DNA of 22,836 nucleotides from CG-Epi1 sp964634895 (GTDB lineage Archaea > Thermoplasmatota > Poseidoniia > MGIII > CG-Epi1): NCBI GenBank assembly GCA_964634895.1, contig CAZWJS010000022.1:1-22836 (forward strand). Direction: 5' to 3'. Each line of letters begins with the position of its first letter. Within the stretch, counting starts at the first letter, position 1. The position numbers and the translations under genes are program-made. The notes beneath the pieces were generated by a model. It was not told the origin of the DNA and ran no database searches. It worked only from the letters and a program-made list of their open reading frames with translations. Shown here piece by piece: positions 15,200-22,133 of this stretch.

Positions 15200-15979
15200 T
15201 CAATGTCCCAAACGCCTCTGACGCTGCTGAAAAGAACGTATAGCCCTCAGAAAATCAATCTTTCGCATTTCTGGCCAAAACACATCTGCAAAATATAATT
15301 CTGAGTATGCTAGCTGCCACAAAAGAAAATTACTTATCCTTTCCTCTCCGGATGTTCTAAGGATTAAATCTGGATCCGGAAGATCACTAGTATATAAATT
15401 ATCTGATATTAAATCTGCATCAATATCATTAGAACTTAATTTACCTTTCTGAATTTTTTCAGCAATTTTAGTCATCGAACGAACTATTTCCTGACGACCA
15501 CCATAAGCAACCGCTAAATTGTAATTGTATTTGTCATAATCTTTCGTTTCATTTTCGGCATATTCTATTGCCTTAACAACTCGATTTGGTAGTAATTCTC
15601 TATGACCTATTGATCGTATTCTGACTTTATTTTTATGAACCTTCGGATCATTTGCAGCATTCATAAATGATTCCTCAAATAAGTCCATTAAAGAGTCTAA
15701 TTCATCTCCATCTCTATTGAAATTTTCTAGAGAAAAAGCATAAACTGTCAAAATCTTAATATTTAAATTACGACACCAATCTGATAAATTTTCTAGGGTC
15801 CCTCTTCCCATAAGATGGCCTTCATAAGGAAGAAGGCCAACACTTTCAGCATATCTCCGATTTCCATCCATAATTACAGCTAAATGATTAGGAACTTGAC
15901 CCTTCTTGACTTGTCTTTCAAGACGTTTCTCATAGAACTTGTATGCAGGTGACAATATTTTCCTTGCTAACTTTCTCAC
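15200..15979 (-). CDS. uppS: cis-Polyprenyl diphosphate synthase (UppS family)
   Basis: A complete 259-residue cis-prenyltransferase, elongating an allylic diphosphate with isopentenyl diphosphate to make the polyprenyl lipid carrier used for glycosylation. Motifs: IMDGNRRYAE at 36-45 with catalytic Asp38, GHLMGRG at 54-60, YAFSLENFNR at 80-89, and PDPDLILRTSGEERISNFLLWQ from 201 (the RTSGE diphosphate-binding site), followed by SELYF and FWPEMR. In archaea the enzyme usually uses geranylgeranyl diphosphate. The start is a GTG at 15979 lying about 25 bases from a TTATAA box, so the mRNA is probably leaderless. It is divergent from the tRNA methyltransferase and precedes the RND exporter on the same strand. 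Confidence 0.95.
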   Translation of the reverse strand: MRKLARKILSPAYKFYEKRLERQVKKGQVPNHLAVIMDGNRRYAESVGLLPYEGHLMGRGTLENLSDWCRNLNIKILTVYAFSLENFNRDGDELDSLMDLFEESFMNAANDPKVHKNKVRIRSIGHRELLPNRVVKAIEYAENETKDYDKYNYNLAVAYGGRQEIVRSMTKIAEKIQKGKLSSNDIDADLISDNLYTSDLPDPDLILRTSGEERISNFLLWQLAYSELYFADVFWPEMRKIDFLRAIRSFQQRQRRLGH

Positions 15980-16001
15980 AGTATACTAGATAGATACAAC
16001 A

Positions 16002-16007
16002 TTATAA
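16002..16007. promoter_or_regulatory. Symmetric TATA box shared by uppS and the tRNA methyltransferase gene
   Basis: TTATAA is a perfect palindrome at the centre of the 48-base divergent gap. Its centre is about 25 bases from the uppS GTG (15979) and about 24 from the methyltransferase GTG (16028), the exact distance expected for leaderless transcription in both directions. Neither gene has a Shine-Dalgarno sequence. Confidence 0.6.
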
Positions 16008-16027
16008 AACAACTTTACTGACATACT

Positions 16028-17026
16028 GTGAAGAAAAAATATTTATTCGAAGTGGGAGGTGAAAATCTTGAGGTTGGAAAATTTGAAGCAAAATATGTTT
16101 TAGAATGTGAAAATTATAAACCTTTGATAATATTTGAGGAATCAAATGTCGTAATATTCAATGTCTCGAAAGATATCAAAATTGATACTGTGAGAAGATT
16201 AGGAATGACAAAGAGAGTTTCAAAAGTAATACATCTATTTGATAAAAGTGATGATATTGATGGAACATTAGATTATATTGAGAAAATAGATATTGCAAAA
16301 AAAAGTTTTGCTATACGAGTGATAGGTAAAAGAAATGTATCTGAAAAAGAAATTGCTATAAAAATAGGTGAAAAAATAGCAAAAGAAAATGAGATAAATC
16401 TAGGTGAACCTGAAATAAAAATCTTGTTTTTTGCTGGTACAAAAATAGTCATATCAATAAATGAAACTATTATGGAAACCTCTTACAAAAGATGCTTAAA
16501 TCATCACATAAAATACCGCCCATATTTTTCACCCATAAGTATACACCCAAGAATTGCAAGAGCTATGGTTAATATGGCAAAATGCAAAGTAAATGACAAA
16601 TTAATTGATCCTTTCTGTGGAACCGGAGGAATACTTATTGAAGCTGCAGATATTGGAATAAAAATAATTGGACTAGATATTCTAGATAAGATGGTTGAAA
16701 ATACAAAAGGAAATCTAAAACACTTTGGATTAGAAGGGGAAATTAAAACAAATGACGTAAAAAAAATTTCTAACTTTAAATTCGACGCTATTGTTTGCGA
16801 TCCTCCCTACGGCATATCGACTACTACAAAAGGTGAAGATGTCACTAGATTAATGCAAAGAACAATGAGAATTTTTGCTAAGAACTTATCTAAAGGAAAA
16901 AGAGTTATTATGGCTGTTTCAAATTTAGAACTTATTGAAACGGAAGGCTTCCTCCTAAAAAATACATTCGAATGGTATGTTCATAAATCATTAACAAGAA
17001 ATTTGCTAGTTTTAGAGAAAATTTAG
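16028..17026 (+). CDS. tRNA (guanine10-N2)-methyltransferase, Trm11/archaeal TrmG10 family
   Basis: A 332-residue protein with an N-terminal ferredoxin-like/THUMP region (about 1-150) that binds the tRNA acceptor end, and a C-terminal Rossmann methyltransferase. Visible motifs: KYRPYFSPISIHPRIARAMV at 162-181, SAM-binding DPFCGTGG at 194-201, acidic GLDILD (215-220), and catalytic DPPYG at 258-262, the N2-guanine methyltransferase signature. This matches archaeal enzymes that form m2G and m2,2G at position 10 of tRNA. Start is GTG at 16028, positioned for leaderless transcription from the shared TTATAA box. Its TAG stop overlaps the stop of the convergent PKD protein. Confidence 0.9.
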   Translation: MKKKYLFEVGGENLEVGKFEAKYVLECENYKPLIIFEESNVVIFNVSKDIKIDTVRRLGMTKRVSKVIHLFDKSDDIDGTLDYIEKIDIAKKSFAIRVIGKRNVSEKEIAIKIGEKIAKENEINLGEPEIKILFFAGTKIVISINETIMETSYKRCLNHHIKYRPYFSPISIHPRIARAMVNMAKCKVNDKLIDPFCGTGGILIEAADIGIKIIGLDILDKMVENTKGNLKHFGLEGEIKTNDVKKISNFKFDAIVCDPPYGISTTTKGEDVTRLMQRTMRIFAKNLSKGKRVIMAVSNLELIETEGFLLKNTFEWYVHKSLTRNLLVLEKI

Positions 17027-17742
17027 TAGTTTACAGTTACTTCAATCGTATATTCCATTTCGCCTTCTGTACACTCAATAGTCAATTCATAATCACCAGT
17101 AGCCTGTAATGTTTCACTATCTGTAATTTTCCACTCACCATTACCCTGCCTTTCACCTGTTTCGTTACGAATAGTATTACCACTAGAATCCTTTAATGTC
17201 AAATCAACTTCAGATGGAAATGCAAAAGATGAAGTACGCTGATCATCCAATGACCAATTAACCTGCAGTGTAACTGCACCTGAATCAACTGGAAAAGTAA
17301 GCACATCGGATTGGCCATCAGATAAAGTTTTAGGGCCAAAAGTTTCTTGATAATGAGAGACTACAGTTACTGTAGTTTCTGTTTGATCAGACAAACCTGT
17401 AGAATCTGTAACTAACAATGTCACATTATATTCTCCTGCTGAAGAATAACTACGGACTATGGTGCCATTAGAATAAATATTACTGTCTCCATCAAAAGAC
17501 CAACTGTATGACAACTCATCGCCATCTAAATCTGTTGAGTCTGTGGCTGAAAAGGTTATGTTCTCATCTACACCTATTTTAGGCATAGATGGAGTTATAC
17601 GAGCGATAGGTGAATTACCCTGACCTGAAGACTTATCATCATTTTCATCGTCTTCCTCTAAAACATAAGTATAATATCCATAACCTCCCGAAGCTCCCAG
17701 GACTAGGGTGAACATCAAAATTATTAAGGTGACCTTTTTCAT
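17023..17742 (-). CDS. Secreted or anchored PKD-domain protein
   Basis: A 239-residue protein. Residues 1-24 form a signal peptide or N-terminal anchor (MKKVTLIILMFTLVLGASGG), followed by an acidic linker (EEDDENDD). Residues about 44-128 are a PKD (polycystic kidney disease-like) immunoglobulin-type domain with the signature DLDGDELSYSWSFDGD and the closing 'GEYNVTLLVTDSTG' strand. Residues 131-239 are a second beta-rich domain resembling the pre-peptidase or bacterial C-terminal ligand domains, with 'GDYELTIECTEGEMEYTIEVTVNY' at the end. No catalytic residues are evident. The role is probably adhesion or surface binding, inferred from the domain type. It overlaps the methyltransferase at the stop codon. 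Confidence 0.82.
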   Translation of the reverse strand: MKKVTLIILMFTLVLGASGGYGYYTYVLEEDDENDDKSSGQGNSPIARITPSMPKIGVDENITFSATDSTDLDGDELSYSWSFDGDSNIYSNGTIVRSYSSAGEYNVTLLVTDSTGLSDQTETTVTVVSHYQETFGPKTLSDGQSDVLTFPVDSGAVTLQVNWSLDDQRTSSFAFPSEVDLTLKDSSGNTIRNETGERQGNGEWKITDSETLQATGDYELTIECTEGEMEYTIEVTVNY

Positions 17743-17816
17743 TCTGTTTATAAGTTATTTTGTGCCTTATTAATAACTATCCATTGACTAAATCGTCTAT
17801 TATTTCAAGAAAAGCG

Positions 17817-17824
17817 TATAAATA
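17817..17824 (+). promoter_or_regulatory. TATA box of the rps13-rps4-rps11-rpoD operon
   Basis: TATAAATA preceded by the A-rich AAGAAAAGC, a fair BRE-TATA pair. Adding about 26 bases predicts a start near 17846, close to the first base of the hairpin at 17845. Confidence 0.65.
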
Positions 17825-17844
17825 GACCGCCCGACTGGCGCAAA

Positions 17845-17863
17845 CTTGGGATTTTATTCCAAG
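17845..17863 (+). promoter_or_regulatory. Leader hairpin abutting the rps13 Shine-Dalgarno sequence
   Basis: CTTGGGATTTTATTCCAAG folds as a 7-pair stem (one G-U) with a five-base loop. The last G of the stem is also the first base of the GAGGT Shine-Dalgarno sequence (17863-17867), which is 4 bases from the TTG start. The predicted transcript start coincides with the base of the stem. Confidence 0.5.
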
Positions 17864-17871
17864 AGGTAACT

Positions 17872-18327
17872 TTGTCAGAAGACCCAAATTTCAAGTATAT
17901 TATCCGCATAGCAAACTCAGACGTTTCTGGTGAGGAAAGACTAGGCTTTGCCTTAACTTCAATAAGGGGAATTGGGCCTAGAATAAGTAACGCAATAATT
18001 CAAAAATTAAAGTTAAAACCAAGTGAACTGGCTGGAAAACTTACTGATAAAAACGTCGAAGATATTGAAAATGCTATTGAAAATATAAGAGATTTTGTCC
18101 CTACTTGGTTATTGAACAGGCAAAAGGATTATGACACTGGTGAGGATATACATCCTGTAAGTGTAGATTTAAAAATGAGTAATGATGATGACCTAAACAG
18201 AATGAAAAAAGTGAAGTCTTACAAGGGCATAAGACATGCCTCTGGTCACAAGGTCAGAGGACAGAGAACTTATTCTAATGGAAGAAAAGGTTTGGCTCTA
18301 GGCGTTAGTAGAAAGAAAGGAGCCTAA
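17872..18327 (+). CDS. rps13: Small-subunit ribosomal protein S13 (uS13)
   Basis: A 151-residue archaeal S13, the head protein of the 30S subunit contacting the P-site and forming intersubunit bridges. The N-terminal helix-two-turn-helix motif 'LTSIRGIGPRISNAI' and the C-terminal 'YKGIRHASGHKVRGQRTYSNGRKG' basic tail are diagnostic. The start is TTG at 17872: the GAGGT Shine-Dalgarno sequence 4 bases upstream supports it, and the protein reads (M)SEDPNFKYIIRIA, the expected archaeal start. First gene of the operon, followed after 7 bases by rps4. Confidence 0.97.
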   Translation: MSEDPNFKYIIRIANSDVSGEERLGFALTSIRGIGPRISNAIIQKLKLKPSELAGKLTDKNVEDIENAIENIRDFVPTWLLNRQKDYDTGEDIHPVSVDLKMSNDDDLNRMKKVKSYKGIRHASGHKVRGQRTYSNGRKGLALGVSRKKGA

Positions 18328-18334
18328 TTGATTT

Positions 18335-18934
18335 ATGGGTGATCCGAAATTTCCAAGTAAACACTATAATACACCTTCACACCCATGGCAAAAAGTCCGT
18401 ATTGATCAAGAACGAACACTTATTCACCAATATGGATTGAAAAATAAAAAGGAAATTTGGAAAGCAAATACTAAAATTAGAAGTATGAGAAGACAAGCTA
18501 GGAAGTTGACTGCAAACTCAAGTGATGAACAGGCTCAAAAGGAAAAAACCTTGCTCCTTGCAAAATTAAACCGCTTGGGAATGCTTGAGAAAGATGCTGG
18601 ATTAGAAGATGTCTTAAGAATGGAAACTGAGAGTGTTTTAGATCGTAGATTGCAAACACAGGTTTATCTTCAAGGACTTGCCTCTACAGCTAAACAAGCA
18701 AGACAACTAATAATTCACGGGCATATCTCTGTGGAAGGTGCTGTTAATAGAATTCCTGGAATGATTGTAACGAAAATGCAAGAAAAAGGCATAACCTATT
18801 CTCCATCTTCTGCTTTAAACAGTGATTTACATCCTGTAAGACCTGGAAGTAATGATGTATACTCTAACGATGATACTGAAACTATAGAAGATGAAGTTTC
18901 TGGTGAAGAAAAAAATGAGGAAGGTAATGAATAA
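18335..18934 (+). CDS. rps4: Small-subunit ribosomal protein S4 (uS4)
   Basis: A 199-residue S4, a primary 16S rRNA-binding assembly protein. The N-terminal part (MGDPKFPSKHYNTPSHPWQK) is typical of archaeal/eukaryotic S4. The S4 RNA-binding domain occupies about residues 102-165 (LDRRLQTQVYLQGLASTAKQ, 'LIIHGHISVEGAVNRIPG'). The last 30 residues are an acidic tail (DDTETIEDEVSGEEKNEEGNE), longer than in many homologues. The ATG lies 7 bases after rps13, with GGAG about 12 bases upstream, and the TAA stop overlaps the rps11 ATG (TAATG). Confidence 0.97.
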   Translation: MGDPKFPSKHYNTPSHPWQKVRIDQERTLIHQYGLKNKKEIWKANTKIRSMRRQARKLTANSSDEQAQKEKTLLLAKLNRLGMLEKDAGLEDVLRMETESVLDRRLQTQVYLQGLASTAKQARQLIIHGHISVEGAVNRIPGMIVTKMQEKGITYSPSSALNSDLHPVRPGSNDVYSNDDTETIEDEVSGEEKNEEGNE

Positions 18935-19317
18935 TGGATAAGTGGGCTGTAGCACATATTTTCGCTTCACACAATAATATAATTATTACTGTTACTGATT
19001 CCACAGGCGCTGAAACTATTGCTAAATGCTCTGGAGGAATGGTAGTTAGAGCTCAACGAGAAGAATCAAGACCTCACGCAGCTACTCTTGCTGCAAACCA
19101 AGTAGCTGAAGCTCTTAAAGAAAGAGGAATAATGAATGTTCATGTTAAACTACGAGGGGCTGGTGGTAAGAGAGGAGGTACACCGGGTCCTGGAGCCCAA
19201 GCAGCAATAAGATCATTAGCAAGGTCTGGAATTTTAATTACAAGAATTGATGATGTGACACCTATACCACATGACGGGGGAAAACCCAAGGGCGGCCGAA
19301 GAGGGAGAAGAGTATAA
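18934..19317 (+). CDS. rps11: Small-subunit ribosomal protein S11 (uS11)
   Basis: A 127-residue S11 of the 30S platform, next to the E-site mRNA path. Diagnostic segments are 'WAVAHIFASHNNIIITVTD' near the start, 'GAETIAKCSGGMVVRAQREE', 'GAGGKRGGTPGPGAQAAIRSLARSG' and the C-terminal 'DVTPIPHDGGKPKGGRRGRRV'. Length is normal. It overlaps both neighbours by the single A of TAATG, so the three genes rps4-rps11-rpoD are translationally coupled. Confidence 0.97.
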   Translation: MDKWAVAHIFASHNNIIITVTDSTGAETIAKCSGGMVVRAQREESRPHAATLAANQVAEALKERGIMNVHVKLRGAGGKRGGTPGPGAQAAIRSLARSGILITRIDDVTPIPHDGGKPKGGRRGRRV

Positions 19318-20174
19318 TGAAAGTTGTAACTAGAGTCATGGAGGATTACTATGCCCAAGTAGAATTCAAAGACGTTAATTACTCATTTGTGAATTCTGTA
19401 AGGAGAGCCCTTGTTTCCATGGTGCCTTGTTTGGCAGTTCATGAAGTTGATTTTCACATGGGTTCCTTGGGAACTTATGTAGATGAAGAAACTGGAGAAG
19501 AAAACGAATATGAGTCAATTAGCGCAATGTTCAATGAAATTATAGCTCATCGAATAGGTATGTTACCAGTACCCACAGATGAAAAGACTTTAGAAGCATT
19601 TAGTGACGCCGTAGATGATGATTCAAAGCAACCTGACATTATGTATTCCTTACACAAACAGGGACCCTGCACTGTCTATTCTGGAGATTTAGAACCTGTT
19701 AACGGTGATGAATCCTTAATAATACCTGAAACAAATGTACCTATAGTTAAGTTAACTGAGGGGCAAGCTATTCTTGTTTATGCTAAAGCTAAAATTGGAA
19801 CTGCACAGAAACATGCAAAATGGCAATGCGCTGTTGCACCCCGATTTTATCAAGCTCCAACTTTGAAAGTATCTTCGGGTAAAGGAGGGAAAACTGTTAT
19901 TGATACTGTGGGAAAAGATAAATTTACCAAAAAAGGAAAAGAACAAGTTATTACAGACCCTGTTATTGCCCATGAAGCACTTAAAAAATTAGAAAAATTA
20001 TGGAATAATGACAAAGCTAAAGATTCAATGGAAGTAACAACTAATAAACAACACTTTATATTTGAATTTGAAACAAATGGGGCCATGAAAGCTAAATTAG
20101 CATTAGAACTGGCTCTTAAGTCACTTGATAAACATTGCAATGATTTTATGTCTGGCATAAATGCAATTAAGTAG
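19317..20174 (+). CDS. rpoD: DNA-directed RNA polymerase subunit D (Rpo3)
   Basis: A 285-residue archaeal Rpo3, homologue of eukaryotic RPB3 and of bacterial alpha, which pairs with Rpo11 to nucleate polymerase assembly. Family marks: 'YSFVNSVRRALVSMVPCLAVHEVDF' near the N-terminus, 'NEIIAHRIGMLPVPTD', and the closing helix 'ALELALKSLDKHCNDF'. The insert region at about 185-225 is lysine-rich (GKGGKTVIDTVGKDKF) and lacks the cysteine set that binds an Fe-S cluster in some archaeal D subunits. An acidic insert (YVDEETGEENEYES) lies near residue 58. This is the last gene of the cluster here: the ribosomal genes rpl18e, rpl13 and rps9 that often follow are not present. Confidence 0.96.
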   Translation: MKVVTRVMEDYYAQVEFKDVNYSFVNSVRRALVSMVPCLAVHEVDFHMGSLGTYVDEETGEENEYESISAMFNEIIAHRIGMLPVPTDEKTLEAFSDAVDDDSKQPDIMYSLHKQGPCTVYSGDLEPVNGDESLIIPETNVPIVKLTEGQAILVYAKAKIGTAQKHAKWQCAVAPRFYQAPTLKVSSGKGGKTVIDTVGKDKFTKKGKEQVITDPVIAHEALKKLEKLWNNDKAKDSMEVTTNKQHFIFEFETNGAMKAKLALELALKSLDKHCNDFMSGINAIK

Positions 20175-20205
20175 TATTATATTTTTAGTAAATATTTATT
20201 ACCTG

Positions 20206-20213
20206 TATTTTAT
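20206..20213 (+). promoter_or_regulatory. Possible TATA box of tRNA-Leu
   Basis: TATTTTAT lies about 32 bases before the tRNA 5' end, slightly farther than usual. T-rich sequence between rpoD and here (for example ATTTTTAG at 20181-20188) could also serve as the operon's terminator. Confidence 0.35.
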
Positions 20214-20241
20214 CTCGATATTGTGTTTAAGCTAATATTTA

Positions 20242-20328
20242 GCGGGGGTCGCATAGCCAGGCCAATTGCGCTAGGTTGAGGGCCTAGTCCTTAGTGGTGC
20301 GAGGGTTCAAATCCCTCCCCCCGCACCA
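20242..20328 (+). tRNA. tRNA-Leu (GAG anticodon), CCA encoded
   Basis: The acceptor stem is GCGGGGG (20242-20248) with CCCCCGC (20318-20324). D stem GCA/TGC; anticodon stem CTAGG/CCTAG (20271-20275, 20283-20287) around TTGAGGG, giving GAG at 20278-20280. A long variable arm (20288-20300) marks it as type II. T arm GAGGG-TTCAAAT-CCCTC (20301-20317). A20325 is the discriminator base and CCA is encoded at 20326-20328. The last 22 bases, from inside the T loop, are also the 3' end of rqcH on the other strand. Confidence 0.96.
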
Positions 20329-22112
20329 TTATCCAACTTAATCTCAATGCCTTGCGCTTTAACAATCTCAAAACCTCCACTTGGCAATAATTTCTCAACC
20401 AACGATAATTCAACATTAAATAAAGAAGAAAGTTTTCTAGAAACTAGTCTCCTATCAGAAAAACCTGGTTTAAAAACGACATACTTTTTTGACTTATTTT
20501 TGAAAGAACTAACTGGACCCCCCATCAACTTTTCCTCTTCGTTATAAGATATTAGCCCTACGCACAATTCTACATTTAAATTCTTATGCCAATTACGTTT
20601 TCCTCTTATAACAAAAGCACCTTTTGCTAAAAATTCACCTGTATTTGGTGTTTTGGATACTTTATCATTATCAACCCAAAATGAATGTCCACTTGCAACA
20701 CGAGCCTCCCATGCTTTACTATATGCAAGACTGAAACTAGAAGCCTCAAGCATAGATTTTGAAGAAGGGGGCTCTCCCTTTTCATTTTTAACTACAACAC
20801 TAGGTGCTCCATGGATATCTGCATGTGCATAACGATCATTTTTCTTTAAATATTTCTTTACTATTCGCTCATTGGATGTTGCGTCCTTGCCACCTATCGC
20901 TATTTCTCCATTAGATGTAATAAACCATCTATACTTCTCAAACCATTCCAACTTTTGTTTTTCCAGTTTTAGTCTTTTAGATTTTTTGGGTTTGGACGCA
21001 AGAACTTCTTTAGTTCTTTCAGCCTTTCTCTTCAACTCCTTAGCTTTGTCAAAGTATAATGAACCATTTGCCTCTGCAGATTTTAAGGAATCCAAGCTAA
21101 TATCAAAGCCTTCTAAATTTAAGTTAAACTTACCTGATTCTTCATTCTCCTCTATAGCTTTTTGAATAATATCTATATTTGTAAATATAAGATTTCCTAT
21201 TTTACGATTAAAACCAGACTTCTTGATATATAATCTAATCGCCTGTTTTTGTTTAGAAATACGATTATCTTCCTTATCCTTAACGATTTTTACAGGTTCT
21301 TTTATTGAACTTATAAACTCTTTGATAGCATCGTCAAAACTTGAATATACTTGCCCCTGAACTAAATTCGATAAATTATATGGTGATACCGTAATTTTAT
21401 TGTCCTCCTTATCTAAGAAAATTGTTGGCTTTATTTTGTCATTCAAAACATTATTTATCTCAGAATAAATTTCTTTTATATTTGATTGATTTACTTTTGA
21501 ATCGGGATTTAAACCTAATTTATGGCATATTAAATTAGCTATTTCACCACCTAAATTACAATTTATAGTGAGACTTGCACCAAGATTTCTCTCTGAATTT
21601 ATCAATTTTTGTTCATAGTGCTTAATGTCTGAATCAAATGGATTGAATCCTGGAGGTGCAACGTATTCTTCACCAATTCTAAGTGTGCGATGTCTGAACT
21701 TTTGTTGCTTCATCACTGTTATGATTTTTCCATTCTCACAGAGTATTGCATTGCCCTTATGAAACAATTCTAGAATTAAATTTACTCTACTTTCTTTACG
21801 GATAAAACTAAATGAGATAATTCTATCACCGTTTAATTGCTCAATTGAATCAAGACGACTTTTCTTAATCGATTTTCTTACTTGATTTACGAATACCCCT
21901 TGATTTGATTCTGTAGTAAATGACTCTGTGGTCAGATAAGCCCAGCCTCGGAAATCTATAACTATTCTTACAGTTCCTTTATCAATATTCCTCAACTTAA
22001 AAATTAACTTTTCCAATTCAGGTCTACCAAACTGATCAACACGTGAACCAACTAAAGACTGCCACCCATAAACTAATTCCCTTATGTCTGGGCCTGTCAA
22101 AGCTTTTTTCAT
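20307..22112 (-). CDS. rqcH: Ribosome quality control protein RqcH (NEMF/Rqc2 homologue)
   Basis: A 601-residue NFACT protein. NFACT-N occupies about residues 1-160, with the DR pair (NGDRIISFSF, residues about 94-103) needed in bacterial RqcH for recruiting tRNA, and 'LELFHKGNAILCE' typical of the fold. A helical/coiled-coil middle (about 165-385) holds the HhH and arms that grip the 50S P-site tRNA. The NFACT-R domain (about 388-510) has WFITSNGEIAIGGKDATSNE, then 'DRYAHADIHGAPSVVVK' and GHSFWVDNDKV. RqcH binds stalled 60S/50S-peptidyl-tRNA complexes and in bacteria adds alanine tails; archaeal function is inferred. The TGA stop lies inside the T loop of tRNA-Leu, so the last residues (GAGGGI) are read from the antisense of the tRNA. 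It follows the CARDB gene by 21 bases on the same strand. Confidence 0.94.
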   Translation of the reverse strand: MKKALTGPDIRELVYGWQSLVGSRVDQFGRPELEKLIFKLRNIDKGTVRIVIDFRGWAYLTTESFTTESNQGVFVNQVRKSIKKSRLDSIEQLNGDRIISFSFIRKESRVNLILELFHKGNAILCENGKIITVMKQQKFRHRTLRIGEEYVAPPGFNPFDSDIKHYEQKLINSERNLGASLTINCNLGGEIANLICHKLGLNPDSKVNQSNIKEIYSEINNVLNDKIKPTIFLDKEDNKITVSPYNLSNLVQGQVYSSFDDAIKEFISSIKEPVKIVKDKEDNRISKQKQAIRLYIKKSGFNRKIGNLIFTNIDIIQKAIEENEESGKFNLNLEGFDISLDSLKSAEANGSLYFDKAKELKRKAERTKEVLASKPKKSKRLKLEKQKLEWFEKYRWFITSNGEIAIGGKDATSNERIVKKYLKKNDRYAHADIHGAPSVVVKNEKGEPPSSKSMLEASSFSLAYSKAWEARVASGHSFWVDNDKVSKTPNTGEFLAKGAFVIRGKRNWHKNLNVELCVGLISYNEEEKLMGGPVSSFKNKSKKYVVFKPGFSDRRLVSRKLSSLFNVELSLVEKLLPSGGFEIVKAQGIEIKLDNGAGGGI

Positions 22113-22133
22113 TTACTAAATTGACAAAGAACT

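Noticed and set aside
20242..20328. tRNA-Leu as an integration site
   Set aside because: No integrase or second copy of the tRNA 3' end is seen, and rqcH next to it is a core archaeal gene.
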